From: Lottia gigantea
Lineage: Eukaryota; Mollusca; Gastropoda; Lottiidae
Assembly (NCBI RefSeq): GCF_000327385.1
Contig: NW_008710145.1
Location: 62,001 to 126,000 of the forward strand
Length of the DNA: 64,000 nt
Reading direction: 5' to 3'
Part shown: positions 1-13,366 of the stretch, piece by piece
Position numbering within the stretch: the first letter of the stretch is position 1
Layout of the letters: each line of letters begins with the position of its first letter
Translations under genes and position numbers: made by a program
The notes under the pieces: model-generated
What the model was told of the DNA's origin: nothing
What the model saw: the letters and a program-made list of their open reading frames with translations, nothing else
Database searches by the model: none

Positions 1-2981
1 TTTACAAATTTGAATAGTGTGAGGGAATAGAATTTGCCTGTTTAACTCTACATCTACTGCAATGGTTAAAACTAGCAGCAAACACATGACACTAAACCAA
101 GTTAAACACCACTCAAGATTAGCGCAGATATTTAAATCTCTTTACCCTGCTGAGTCAATTTTTAAAATAGTAAAATGTATGCTGAGTGACTTTTCCACTA
201 TAATCATGACCTTCTAAAATGGTATATATCTAAGTAAATGACAGTGTCCACAAACATACCTCCTAAGTTAAAAGTTTTCACTTATCATGGATATCTTTTA
301 TGTTGTAAAGTTGTGGCATCTTTTACATACCATCTTGGTTAGGAATTAGCATAACATTTGGCATTCATTGTCAAACAAAGATGGGATGTTTACTGGCTTG
401 GAGCATTTCTTTGAAGGGTGATATTAAACGTTGAGAAAGGCTTTTAAACTTTGTTTTGGCTTGACGAGTATTTTCTACTGTACGTGATGGGGGTTCACAT
501 TGGCTTTACATTTCTTCCTTCACCCTTTTCTTAAAGACTAAAGGCAAAAGCTGGCAAGCTATAAGTGTCAATATTGAATTTAATGTGTTAGTGGGAAATT
601 TCGTATGATGACTGTGTAGTGTTAAAACAGCCTGGATATCCTAGACTATACTCTCCTGCTGCTCGATTTCTATTCAGATTAGATTTAAGAGAGAGTTATA
701 TTTTAAAAGAAAGAGTAACAACATTAACCTCTTCCTTTCTTCTAACATGCCATGTCATATGGTGATTAAAATAGAAATGATATTTGAACTATGTTGTGCT
801 GATTATGATAAAGAGATGGTATAGAAATCAGGCTGGGTTTGAATAACTATTAACATCAATTTGCTATTCAATATAAACAATTCAAGATAATATTGACTAA
901 AAGACGTCAATTTTTTCTTGTCAACTCCTGCTGTCTTCTACTCTTTATACAGAGTAAATTAGGCATAGCCAACACTACCTATACAAATTATATAGACTTA
1001 TAGAAATCGTGAACACTCTATATAGCCAGCTTATACTACAACACAATATCTCGTTTTTCATTGAAAATCTGACAGAATTTTTCCATAATCATAATTTCGC
1101 TCTAGGTAACAAACACATTGCCCTGAAATTTATTTTTCAAGCTATAAAACTTATGAGAAAAGAATAAATGTAAGCAGATATTAATTTCATATTGTTATCT
1201 TTCTATGTTGAATATTACGACCAAGAACAACCTGATTATCATTGTGGGAAAGGCGTTGTTAAAACATTTATTGAACAAATTATTCTGACCCTATGCTTTT
1301 ATGTATAAAGGTTGTAAAATATAGTCTCATAAAATGAAATGGGGCAGAAGTTTATACACATATTCATACAACTTTAATCTTAATATATAATAATCAAACT
1401 AGTTGTCCTGATGATGATTACATATCCTAAATGTGTTTGGAGCTTCAAAGCTCAATAAACTCTTGACATTAAAAGCACAGATAACAAAAATAATGTTAGA
1501 TATTTTCTCAGATTTGTAATAATGATATGAATGTATTTTTTTATGCCCATGGTAGAATGTAAAATATAATGTTAGTAAAAACTCAGAGAAAGTTGAGTTA
1601 AGTTTAATGATTATAACATAATATTATTGAGTGATGGTAGTTAATTTAAGTTAAGTAATGAACTCCCAGTAAACATGTTCCTTAAATATTTCAACAGATG
1701 TTCATCTATGTAAAATAAACATCATTATAAAATTCTCTATATTTTAATATCATAAACATAAACTGTGCACTCTATATATAGCTAAAAGCATGCTACACAT
1801 ACTGGATACTTTCTCAAAAACTAAAAGATACAGAAATCACACCAGTTGGTGCTGAATTGCATACTCATAATTTAAGTCAAGATTTGTACAACTAAATTAT
1901 TTGAAATATGTAGTTAAATATAAGTAGTTAAATATAAGTATTTTGAAGAAATGAAAAAAATAAAACATAAAATTCTGGGGTCAGTGTTTCTTTCCATACT
2001 CCATGTGGTCCTCATTTGACCAAATACAAAAAATAGAGAAAGTATAATGTTTGGACAAGGACATGTGTCCCACAGGATAATGGCAACTAATAATGTTTTT
2101 CTTTCCTTTTGCACTGTGTGTAATGTTTTTTGGGTGTTTCTGGTACCAAGTTTATTCCAGTCATGTGTTTAGATAAATTATATGACTATTATTGTGCATA
2201 TGTTCTGAATCTGATAACCAGATTTTTATATTTCTTACACTATTTCTTTTTTCCTTAAATAAAAATGATATATCTCTATTCTTCAGAGACCTGTCTGTAG
2301 TTATATTATGGATTTTATATTGAAGACAAATTGTATTTGATTAAAATATAGTCTTTTGAATCAATGTCTATATCGATGTTGTTGAAAAACCATGACAATA
2401 TATTCTATCTCTTTTGAACAGGTTCAATTCTATAATTTTATGTGTAAAAATGGAAGGATTGAGATTAATTTGAAGGAATAAAGCCTTAATACATATTCTA
2501 CAAAAACTATAAAAACTTTGTACTCAAAATACAATTTGATAATGATTACAACATTCATTTTTCTTTAATCAAAGTCGAACTTACTATATGATTTTTGTTT
2601 TAGTAAGTGATACAGGGTTTACTTTAACTTTTAATGATATAATATCGGGAAAGGAAGACTTATCACTTTAAAGTTCAAATATAGGCCATGAATGATGATA
2701 AAGAAAATTTCAACTCTTTTAAATTCTTGCTATTGATCTGCTACCATTCACTGTGTTTTATTGCTTCTCGTTATAGCTCTACTAGTGTTTTATATATACC
2801 TACTTTAATATACACCTGACTTTCTAAAGCTTTGCACCCAATAACCCCTAGTCACAATCTAAAGGTCATAACCTTGTATTTGAGTCAGTCTTTAAACAAA
2901 CAGTATTTTATCATGATATATACTGAGTTTTTCATGACAAATTCCTTTTGATAATCAATTAAGCTGATTGTCAATCAATTA

Positions 2982-3007
2982 GATTTGATTTGATTTGATT
3001 TGATTTG
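2982..3007. repeat. (GATTT)n microsatellite
   Basis: About five uninterrupted GATTT units. Confidence 0.85.
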
Positions 3008-3836
3008 TATATGATAGGAATAAGTGAAATATATCTCTTAATGTGAGTCACAACAAAAATCCTAGAGAGAAAGAATGTGTCGGAATTTATTCACTTGGTT
3101 AGAAAGAGGTTTTTTTTAATTAGATCGTATTTGGGTCAGATTGTAGGCTGTATTGAATTGGTTGAGAGGTGAACCAGTACAACTCATTATAAGCTCAGTA
3201 ATAGTTTGTGTTAAGGCCACGCACAAAAATTCACTAGTTTCCCTTATAATAATCCATTTCAGTTTAAAACCAACTGATATTCCAGTCTTGACTACTAATA
3301 TGTTAAATGTCAGAAGACTAATTAAGTACTAGTTAAAAATTTCACCATATTGCTTTCATTTAATGATGCATACTATAGTACTAAATGCTGATTCATAGCC
3401 AAAAACTGACATGGGAATACATAAACATCAAATTTTTATTTGAAACTCATTAAATTCTTAATGAAAGCCTTTATAGTGTTGCATATGTGTCAATAACACT
3501 GAATAACTACCAGATGAAAGATCAGATTAAAAATCAAAAGTTCTTTTATGTTGGCAAATCATAATTTGGCCTGGAAACAAACAATATGTAATTAACAGAA
3601 TTATGCAAAATTAAATCTCATTACATTTCCTTTAATATTATATACCACTGTAGATTACACCTACAGGATATAGACCAGTGTACTTAATACTGTAATCAAA
3701 TTAAATATACATTGTTATTACTGATAGAATTCAATACAGACATTGGGCATTTACTTTACAGAACATTCACACATATCCTTATAGAACTTTTCATGAGAAT
3801 CCTGATCAGAACTATCAGAAATGTCATATTATAATA

Positions 3837-3895
3837 GACAGATAGATAGATAGATAGATATTTATTGTATTTTTCGACCTTTTTGAGCAGCATAC
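3837..3895 (-). repeat. Retroposon-like 3' end with (TATC)n tail, copy 1
   Basis: A GATA run followed by TATTTATTGTATTTTTCGACC on the + strand. Read on the - strand this is an AATAAA-like end followed by a (TATC)n tail, as at the 3' ends of some LINEs and SINEs. A near copy follows about 200 bp away (4044-4092). The full element is not recognisable. Confidence 0.5.
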
Positions 3896-4043
3896 ATCAT
3901 GATACAAGATAATACATAATAATAAGTGATACAAATATGACATACTGACTTCAATTAATAATTATACAAAAAAATATAGTGTATATATAAACAAGTTTGA
4001 AAAAAGCATCATAACAATATAATGCATCAACAAAAACACACCA

Positions 4044-4092
4044 TAGATAGATAGATATTTATTGTATTGTTCGCCCTTTTTGCTCAATATCC
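4044..4092 (-). repeat. Retroposon-like 3' end with (TATC)n tail, copy 2
   Basis: Repeats the GATA run plus TATTTATTGTATTGTTCGCCC seen in copy 1, so two related ends lie within 250 bp just upstream of the first coding exon of receptor A. Confidence 0.5.
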
Positions 4093-4285
4093 AGCCTTGC
4101 ATTGACTTGTTCAAATCATAAAATGGTATTTCATTAACACATTAAATATCACTGTCTGAAACATTGCATATATACAATAATGGTATATTATATGTAATCA
4201 TTGATCAAGATGTGAAAAATACAAATTTAGATTTATACAGTTTCAAGCTCATGTGCTAAACCTGGTTATTTTTTGTGTTTTTCAG

Positions 4286-4487
4286 TTTCGAGGACTCCAA
4301 CAGTATGGAGTCCCATCCATACCGACCAATGGACACCACATCACCTGACAATGTTACCAAGAGTCGGAAGAATAAAGAAGACAAGTATTGTGGTGTGTGT
4401 GGAGACAGGGCTCTAGGCTACAACTTTGATGCCATTTCCTGTGAGTCCTGTAAAGCTTTCTTCAGAAGAAATGCTCCCAAAGGCCTG
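4286..4487 (+). CDS. NR1J: Receptor A exon with first zinc finger
   Basis: A pyrimidine-rich tract ending TTTTTCAG precedes the exon, and a GTAAGT donor follows base 4487. The first 19 bases before the ATG at 4305 may be 5' UTR or the end of an upstream coding exon, because no in-frame stop separates them from the acceptor. The exon encodes residues 1-61: a short polar N-terminus, the whole first zinc finger and the P-box recognition helix, ending NAPKGL in phase 0. The finger differs from that of receptor B at only two positions between C29 and A57. Confidence 0.92.
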
Positions 4488-7400
4488 GTAAGTGTTACTT
4501 TTGCCCTTAAACAAAACATGAAAGCTGGTCTTTGAAGGCTTGAGCAATACCAAGGAAATAAATTGCACAATAAAGTTATATCATAAACATTTTTGTACAT
4601 AAAAACTCATACTGTGTATTTGTGTCATTCAGACCAATAAACAACAACATGGATATACCATGTCCATCTTTAAAAGTTAGTTCAAACATGAAAAACTTTG
4701 TGGATTCCTAAAAGTTCAGAAACTTTATTGAGTTGGAGCTCCACTGATATAAATATTTTGGTCAGCGAAAGTGGCATTGATGCCACTCTGTAAGTTTATC
4801 AATTCAATATCCCTTTCAGGGAGTCCACATATTGTTGATTTATTATGATGGTATTTATGATGAAATCTGAATGTATTTATAATGTTGATGATTGTCAAAG
4901 TTGGTTTTTGATTTGTGGTAGATTAGACTGTCTATAAATAAAAGTATTAAAATGGGTTATTTGGTATTTACAATAGTCCTTTATCTTTTATCATCTCTAA
5001 ACCATAGCTAGCATGGATTACATTAACTTTTACACTTCTTTTACTTTTCTATTAAATGTCTGCCAGTTCCTCTATGTCTTTTCTCTAATGTAGCTATCTG
5101 AAAATGTCATCAGCGGAAATGTCTGAATTCCCATCTCTTCTAACCTTTTTATATTGAACTTGATGAAACATTTGGTAATACTTAAGAAGATAGTTGAAGT
5201 CACTGATGAAATCCAAATATTTTTCACCAAAAATCATTTTTACACCAAGGAACACATTTTTCTACAGTTGTCGTTTTCCATTTGTTTACATGACTTATTC
5301 AATATAATGTTGATAGCTAACTCAACATTACTGTTTTTCAAGAAACTGAAAACTTATTGTTGAAATTTCTTGGGACATGACAAACAATAGGTTTGCCAAA
5401 ACTCTTAATGATTGGCAGCCATCTTTGTTTAGGGAATAGATTTTTGCTTGTAGAAATGTGAAAAGAAAGGCAACACCCATGTTTTTGGCCACATAAGGAA
5501 AGTAGATCAACATTTGGACAACATCTTGTTATTTAGGATATTGTTTTCTGAAGGTTCAGTAAGGACAAAGTGACAGTTTATTTGTTGTTCTGAGAAAGAA
5601 TTGTTTGTTTCAACCAATATGGGAATGTTGTTCAGTGGAGGTATTTTTGTCACATGATTGGCATGACAGCACTTGAAGAAAATGATTTTAAACAACTTGA
5701 TTACATTATTTCTCTGTATTACTCCGACCAGTTTCATCACTCCTCACATGTAATTGTGAAATAGCAAGTAACTAAGTAATGAATTTCCTCTCTGCCAAAA
5801 ACTCTGATGGAAACATCAATTATATGAAAGAATTTTTCATTGATGGGCACGGTCAAACATGGCTGAATCCAATACTGTCAGCTTTAAGCCCTTTCAGAGA
5901 AAACTTATTAAGTGAACCAATTCTTTTTAAACTACTTTCTGGTACTTCCTGTTTTAACTAGATAGATAACAGTAGTTTCAGTTTTTGACAGTTACTGCAT
6001 CTTCCTAGAATTTTTAAATAATTACTGTTTACATTACAAATTTAATTGAAATGTTGAATGGTATGAATAAAATATACAGTATTTTAGTGTTTGATGTAGT
6101 CCTATAAACCTAGATTTCACTTGCTATATATATTCAATGTTTAAACAGGTATTGCCCTAGGTGCTTTACAATAGATAATATATAGGCTGTCATGATTCAA
6201 CCTGTTTTTACTTACTTTATTTCTGGTAGAACCAGTCTCATAAAGGCCTGAAGGAAATTAAATTTGAGATTATACAAGATACATACAATTTTCATTTCAT
6301 TGAAATATTTCTTGAATTATTGTGGTTCTTGATAAATTTGATCAAATACTAAATGAGTTAAGGTACAAACTGATGGTTGTAATAAAAACAAACCAGTTAT
6401 TGTGACTTGCTTGATGATTAAACTATATCATTAAGTAAAATTTGCAAGATTGTTAAAAAAATTTTACACGAAAACAACTTGGGTTTTGTTTATGATGTGG
6501 TAAAGAGATGAGTTTCTGTTCTTTTAAAATATCAGATTTTTAAAAACTAAATTGAAGGATGAATATAAACCGATAACATGCAGTGGGCAATAAGAAAAAA
6601 ATTGCTAGGACAGTGGCATTTAGATCCTCAATAGGCATTGTATGCAGCATATGGGACCATGGTTCATTTTCTGGTCTGAAGGATTATAGACGGTTTTCCA
6701 TGTGAGAATTAGGTTTTAGTTTAGACAGGTTAGATAAACAATTTAAAAAGACGGGTTCCTCTTATTCAAAGTTTCTGACATCTTCAATATTTATGAAACA
6801 GATAAAATGGTTTCAGTTATTGATAGTTTTAAAAGCAGAAGAGTATAAATTGATTGAATAATGTAAGATATCAATATGATAATCAATTATAACATGTTAC
6901 TAGTTGATATTATCTCACATCATATATTCCAACTTTATTATTTATCAAATAGTTACTATAGAAACCAAATGCCCAATTAGTTTTTTATTCTATTGAAATA
7001 GTATCTTAATGTTGATTATTGTATAGGAGAAAAATCATTACATGTCAATCATTCTATTCAAATCTAAAACAAAATTCAATTTGTTGAGTTGATAATCAAA
7101 CAAGTCTTGATTACTCCAGTATCTTTAATCTATTGTTCTTTTCACCATTCAAATTCTATCTTTAATGTTATTTTCAATAAAGTTCCACCAATCTGCCATT
7201 AAAACATGTCTAGCTTATAATTAAAATGAAGCATGGAATTACTGAATTATAGCTGAATTAGTAATCTGTTAACAACATGCATCATATATTTTAGATATTG
7301 TTCAAGTTAGTAACAGCTGGTTGGACATCTATCAACCACTCCTTTTACTTTCTGTTACATTATTGGAACTTTCATACATAAAAATTACATAAAATTTAAT

Positions 7401-9399
7401 ACATTAGATCAAAACCTCGTTTATCACTAGGATTAGAGGAACAGTGTACAGATGTTCACATGTCCATCTGTTCTTTCAAAGATTGCAGTAGCTCTCCAGA
7501 TTTTTAGGAAATTGTGCCTCCACATTTTGCACCCTTTGAAAGATAGGTTAACCTCTTTGATTATTAATTTATCAATATCAAAAGTTATCAGTCGTGTCAA
7601 GGTTATTTGGCAAAAATTCGAAAGTAGTTGAACAACTTATACAAACAACTATTTGTATAATAGGTGACTGAATGACATATGTGTGGTTTTGTCCACTTAA
7701 GAAAGACATGTCTTCTTGGTTGGCCTATCTAGAAGTTTGATGTAACTCAACAAATGTTCAGATTGTTTTCATGGTACATAATCTATACAAATCAAATTTG
7801 TTTATTTCCAACGTTGGTTAAACCTGACTTGATCCACATTTTGTACTTTTGTCTGATTAGCTTGTGTAGATTTGAAGTGAACTGAAGATTGGTAACCTGA
7901 TCATTTCATTGTATCAGCTAATAATAGAGGTTTAAGCAACCTACTTATTATTGTATAATGTATCTTGCAGGACTACTTTAAGTGCCCTTATGAAGAAAAA
8001 TGCAAGATGGATGTATCAAATCGCAGGTTCTGTAAAAGATGTCGCCTACGGAAATGTTTTGAAATTGGTATGAGGAAAGAATATATTTTGACAGAAGAAG
8101 AAAAGACAAGAAAGAGAATGAGAATAGAAGAGAACAGGTATAGTAAAAACAAAATGGCTGCCAATTTTAACCCTTTTAACCATTCTGCTTCTCTAATTAC
8201 AGTACAGTGAAATGTGGCTGTTTCTTTATCAACACAAATTTATCCAAATTGAATCAACAAATTCTAAAATAATTTTATATTCTGAGTTCTCATTCCTTTT
8301 TAGGGTCATGAGCCAAAGGTCACAGATTGGGGTCAAATGTGGCCAATCATCAAATCAAAGGTTAAGATCACTTTTCTATCTTATTAAAAACAGCCAAATT
8401 CTGTGTACTGTAATTAATGAATTTTAAACTATAATATATGCTTTCTCGCTTTGCTTTACATGTCTTTTTTTTCCTTGTTATTATAGTTTTCTGACAATTT
8501 TCTAACAATACGCTGGACTCAATACTGCATATAACTTTAATAAATCTTAGAAATTTATTGGTAAGCAGGAGGTATTGAATATATTGACGAGTTTTTTAAT
8601 GTGAAGAAATTGTAATTTCAGACGTGAAAAAGAAGTTGAAAAGTTCCGACATCAATCAGGTGATGTAACATCTTCCAACAACAGATTACGACCTCTAGAT
8701 CCAGAAGAACAGCAGGCTATCAATGAATTGATCACCGCCTACCAACAATCTCTGGAAATCTGTGTAGATAATGATATCTCACGAAATAACCCGTCCATGA
8801 CTGATCTGGTCAATATTGCTGAGATCAGTGTCCGCCGAGTTATCGATATGTCCAAAAAGATCAAGTCATTCAAAGCCCTCTCACAAACGGATCAGATAAG
8901 CTTACTTAAAGGTGGTAGTATAGAACTGCTTATCATTCGTTCAGTCATTACCTTTGATAGAGAAAAACAACATTTCTTGGATCCATACGATAATGGGAAA
9001 TATGCCATGACTGCTGAACAATTGAAAATGGGTGAAGGGTCTGGCTTATTTGATGAACATATGAAATTTGTGAAGTCATTAGCTATGGATTTAAAAGCTG
9101 ATGAAACTGTGCTCATTCTCTTGCTGGTCATTTCACTATTTTCACCTGATCGTCCTAGTATTAGTGATAAAACCTATATTGCTAAAGAACAGGATAAATA
9201 TGCCTTACTACTTCAACACTATTTGGAATCGAAATATCCTGTTAGCTACGTCCGCACAATTTATCCCAAGCTGCTCATGAAACTTACAGATATTCGAAAT
9301 TTGAACGAGGAACATTCACAAGTTTTACTGAAAGTCAATCCAGAAGGAATTCAGCCATTGATGAAAGAAGTTCTAGACCTCAATGTTAATAAGCTGTAA
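4305..9399 (+). CDS. NR1J: Receptor A: NR1J (HR96-like) nuclear receptor, spliced, 3 coding exons
   Basis: Joined exons 4305-4487, 7971-8137 and 8622-9399 give 1,128 nt, which is 375 residues plus TAA, with phases matching at both junctions. This would be a ligand-regulated nuclear transcription factor. The first zinc finger uses C29, C32, C46 and C49; the P-box CESCKA is at 46-51; the second finger uses C66, C72, C82 and C85, followed by RLRKC. A basic, charged hinge runs from about 102 to 150. The ligand-binding domain fills 150-375, with the helix 3-5 signature [14 protein letters not shown] at 200-213 and an AF-2 core LMKEVL at 363-368 (Glu366). The ESCKA P-box and finger sequence are typical of HR96/DAF-12 (NR1J), a group linked to xenobiotic, sterol and lipid sensing; that role is inferred from the family. 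The ATG at 4305 is the first in the exon, but its frame is open back to the acceptor, so an upstream coding exon is possible. The A/B region is short, about 28 residues. Receptor B faces it from the - strand. Confidence 0.9.
4488..7970 (+). other. Receptor A intron 1 (3,483 bp)
   Basis: GT...AG intron between the two zinc-finger exons. Several short ORFs at 5.1-6.0 kb match no family I know. No repeat stands out by eye. Confidence 0.85.
7971..8137 (+). CDS. NR1J: Receptor A exon with second zinc finger
   Basis: The acceptor TATCTTGCAG ends at 7970 and the donor is GTATAG after 8137. The exon encodes residues 62-116 plus two bases of Arg117. It starts [11 protein letters not shown], covers the second zinc finger and the conserved [10 protein letters not shown] motif, and runs on through the charged C-terminal extension ([18 protein letters not shown]). 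Reading past the donor quickly leaves the family pattern, which supports the splice. Confidence 0.92.
8138..8621 (+). other. Receptor A intron 2 (484 bp)
   Basis: Short GT...AG intron between the second finger and the hinge/LBD exon. A 71-codon ORF inside it has no recognisable content. Confidence 0.88.
8622..9399 (+). CDS. NR1J: Receptor A exon with hinge and full ligand-binding domain
   Basis: The acceptor TGTAATTTCAG ends at 8621. The first base completes Arg117, and the exon runs unbroken to TAA at 9397-9399. It begins [15 protein letters not shown] (hinge), then encodes the LBD in a single exon, with helix 1 around [19 protein letters not shown]. The LBD signature helix and the AF-2 helix at the very C-terminus are intact, so the receptor looks activation-competent. 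Confidence 0.93.
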
Positions 9400-12300
9400 T
9401 GTAATTGCCTGCCACATTGTTTGTTTGACTGTATCAGTCTAATGGTGCCTCAATCATCAGTTTTAGACACAGGAGTTTGGTCTCTGGCAATTGGTGCAAC
9501 AAGATGGTTCTGGCAGATTAAAGTACCTCTTATTGAAGTCTTGTGGCTCATTTGTGAATAGTCTATAAAGAAATGTAAGACATGTATATAAAATATTGTG
9601 CAGTCTATAGAGCACACTAATATAATCAGATTTATATGACAGAAGATTTTAAAATAGACTGAAAGTTCAAAGTGAATGAAATCTATTTTACTTTTGGAGT
9701 TTGAAAGTGATATGACTACTATTTTGTCCCAACTCACAATAACAGAGTGATGTTTTCAACTAATAACTGATCATTTGTTTGTACAAGAAGTCATTCTTCT
9801 CAGGAAATTTGATGTAGAGTTCACAATATCTAGTGTATCACAGTCAGGGGCAAAGAGTGAAAGCTGTAGAGTGGTCACACCAAAGAGAAAGAGTTCCTAG
9901 AGTTAACTGTGATTTCATTGAGCTTTCACATTGTAGCTACCTACTTAAACAACCTTTTAGAGAGATGACTGAGAGTGATAGAGTACTGAGTATACTAACA
10001 GAAAAACTATTATACCAAAGTTGTATTTAACATAGACTTTGTCAAAATTTCCTTTCAATAACTCTTTACTGATACAAAATAAGGACAAAAAACAAAAGTG
10101 ACATTAAAAACTGCAAAGATATACTGTATTATGAGAGTTTATAATAATGATAATAATTTATTGCGTAAATTACACCACAAGTGGTCAAAGCAATACAAAA
10201 AACAAAAACAAACCAGAACACAATAATGTGAATGATGACAAAATACAGGAGTTACAAAAAACTGCATGAAAAATATAAATGAGCAAAATACAAAGTACAA
10301 AAAAAGTAATATTTCAATACAGCACAACATAGCGAATTTCATCTTCCAAAAGAACAATGCCTCATTGAATAATGTCCTCTTCTTGCCCTGTTATAATGGA
10401 TATTATCTGTAGAATGGTTGGCTTCAACTAATTGTCAACTGAAGTGAGAAATTTTCACATTGTTTATATTGGTGTGTTGTTTGTAATTCTCTATGACTAA
10501 AAGCAATTTGTTTGTAACGGATGGTACTTGGTACCAATGGAAGTGACATTTGAGTTTATCCCCTTTGAAGAATTGTGCTATGCTGCATTTACTGACTCAA
10601 TTGTAACTTGCATGAGTATCTTGTATGAGTACAAATGGTAAAGGAAGTGCTGTGAGTTCAGATCTAGTAGATAATATTGTAAATATATTGTATTATTTGA
10701 TTATCATCTAAGTCTGTTCATTTATTTCATCCTTCATTGTATAAAATAGTCTATTCTGAACCAGAATTTTTTTAGCAGCCATTTTGTTTTAGATAAAAGG
10801 TCAATGTAGAAAATTGTTGTTTATTTTTAGCTGCTATGAATTTTGTTGTTGCTATTGTTTGCTGCAGGTTATTTTCTGTTTATTTATATTTAGCATGTTA
10901 AATTGAAACTATGAGAAGTTTCTCAATGTATAATCATCATAGAAAGTGCTTATTTCCTTTGTTAATTCTTTATTTAAAGTGCAGGTCTGCCAAATGGTTG
11001 ATGTATTGTATAATTTTATAAATGGCAAGATTGTGGCTTTAATATCTATCTGTAAGAGTTTGCTGTCAGAAACCCCAAAACTGTAAGAAATCTTAACTCT
11101 ATAGAGTTTCAGTGCTAATCTTAGCATTGTAGTTAGCCTCTGGCTTACAAAGTTATGATGTTTTGGTAGCAAGCCTCAGAATACTTCAAAACTTTGAATT
11201 TTGAATTCTTTTTAATGGGATAGCACTAAGACCAAATACCATTAATTAAGACTTGATTCCTAATTCCTAGTTTATGATTACACTATATTATTTTTTGTTT
11301 ATGTTTGGTAACTGTGAAAGGTAATGTTAGCATTAAGTTTTAGTTTTTCATCATGATATTTATCATTTTATGTAAGATTCATTTTTAAATTCACTTGTTA
11401 TTCTCAATGATCACTGCATACAAATACTGATTGTAATACCGGTTATATATGACTTGAAATTACTGAAGACCTTCTCTTCAATCATGTGCTTTGAAGATTT
11501 TGCTTGTGAGATTTTTGTATGCACAGCGTAAAAGGGTAATTTCTAGATTAAGTTGATAAGTCATGTCTATTACCTATCATTGTTTAAATAAAAATATTCA
11601 TATATGATATATAATTAACTATGGGTAGGATGATCGCAATTGATATATTAATACCATATATTCATATTGAGAGGTTGTTTGTGAAAACTCAAGATGATTT
11701 TAGCATTACAGTAATATGATCAAGGTTTTTTAACCAATCATAAAACTGTCTTTTTAAAATTTGGATTGTATTCCCTTCAGTTTTGAAAAAAAACCAACGA
11801 AGTAAGACTAGACTGAATATCTTTTTATATCCTAAGCAGCCTTCACATCATAGCCTTATTTTCTATTTGTGCTGTTTACTCTCTGTACTGTTATATTTAG
11901 TTGTTGAAATAAAAGGTCTAGGATATGCTAAAAAAAGATAATTTTCATGTTGTAATAAGATGAAAGAAAAATAGCTGGTGGCAATTTGTTCAGGTATATA
12001 TTGATTTTATTAATGATTTCAGTATGGTTCTATATATCATTGAAACCTTGAATAAAACTAGACACTTTTCTTCTACCTAGTCTCTTTTCACCTAGTAAAT
12101 TTCAATCAATGTTTTCACTATAATATCATGATATTGACTCACTGTATTCCCTCTGGCTGTTCTAATTTCTATGGTAAAATTCAAGGTAAAGATATTTAAA
12201 ACATAATGTAGGAAAGTTGATTATATGAAAAGTGTCTTTTGATGTCATTATGTAACTAGTTTCTACTGCATCTTTATGATTTAACAATAATATTCTATAT

Positions 12301-13366
12301 ACCACATATTTTAAGTATTTAAAGGGTTTGGTTTGGGTTAATTTGTATCCAGTGCCATAAAATATTCAAATTCTATTTTTTTGATCATTGTATATATTTC
12401 TTGATGATTTGAAATTAGTCAGTTTGAAGCATGTCCAGTCAAAATTTTAATTTGTAAATAGTCTTTAATCAATTTTCAGAGATCATTTTGGCACAATTTC
12501 TTATCAAAAATATCCCACCACTTCTAATCTCTTATACAATAAAAATTTTATGTTTGAAGTCGGTTTGTAGAATACTCTTTATATTTTACTATTAATTCTA
12601 ATAACTATGCATTCTGATACAGTGGACTTTATGGATACTCTGGAAATCAGATGATCATATGAACTATGTTTGTACATGAACATATTATAATCTGAGTTAC
12701 AGAAATCAGTTGATGCCACATGGTCTGATATGATGTTCACTGAAAAGTACCTGTTTCTATTTGTGTCTTCTAGAATCATGTTCTCAGTTAAGAGCAATAA
12801 CTTTCATAGAATAGAATTTTAAAATATTTATTACAACTGAGGTTATGTCAAATTATTTTTGGAAGCAATAGCATGTTTATCTCTTGATATGCAAAATTTA
12901 ACTTTTGAAATGGTTTCATTCAGATCTTCCATTTGACCTTGGTGAGCTTTCTACACAAATGTTCAAATAAACTGAATGTAGAAACAAGCCAACTGTAAAT
13001 GTAATGATAATGTATAGTTATTGACTGAAAGATTTATGACTATATTAATTATCATAATTCTGATTAATGACCTATTTAATTACTCTAATTAATTACATCA
13101 GATATATATATATATACCATTATAGTTCATATGTAGATCTTCCTAATTGTTCAATAGTACAGCACAAATGAAAGATTCTCTTGGCTTTTTGTCCTTGTGA
13201 TAGCTTCAAATTATTGAAAATAAATAGATTGTTCCTACCCTAATCTGTGGTTTTATTTCACTAACCCATATACAACAAGTTCTTCAAACAACGATCAGTA
13301 AGAATATCCCAACCATGCAATTTCTAACTATGTGTAACATCGGAAAATATGAGTAACATCAGAAAC
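9400..13366 (+). other. 3' UTR and flank of receptor A
   Basis: No coding signal. ATTAAA hexamers occur near 9517 and 10103, and AATAAA first appears near 11587 and again near 11909 and 12050, so the transcript end cannot be fixed. A repeat end lies at 10,139. A short TA run lies near 13,101-13,116. Confidence 0.4.
10139..10360 (-). repeat. Retroposon-like fragment with ATTATT tail, downstream of receptor A
   Basis: Starts with ATAATAATGATAATAATTTATTG on the + strand, which on the - strand reads as an AATAAA-type end followed by a simple (ATT)-rich tail. The body is A-rich and not assignable. It may lie in the 3' UTR of receptor A. Confidence 0.35.

Larger units (their letters stand above)
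1..4285. other. Upstream region or 5' intron of receptor A; no gene seen
   Basis: AT-rich sequence with only short chance ORFs. Because the exon at 4286 begins with a splice acceptor, part or all of this stretch is probably intron, but no 5' exon or promoter could be placed. It contains a CTGATGATG...AATAAA stretch near 1387-1453 resembling the end of a Penelope-like element, a pentanucleotide repeat near 2982-3007 and two GATA-tailed repeat ends at 3.8-4.1 kb. Confidence 0.5.

Noticed and set aside
5154-5961. Cluster of short ORFs in receptor A intron 1 as a fossil transposase
   Set aside because: I tried reading it as a decayed transposase but could not see any family motif on either strand.
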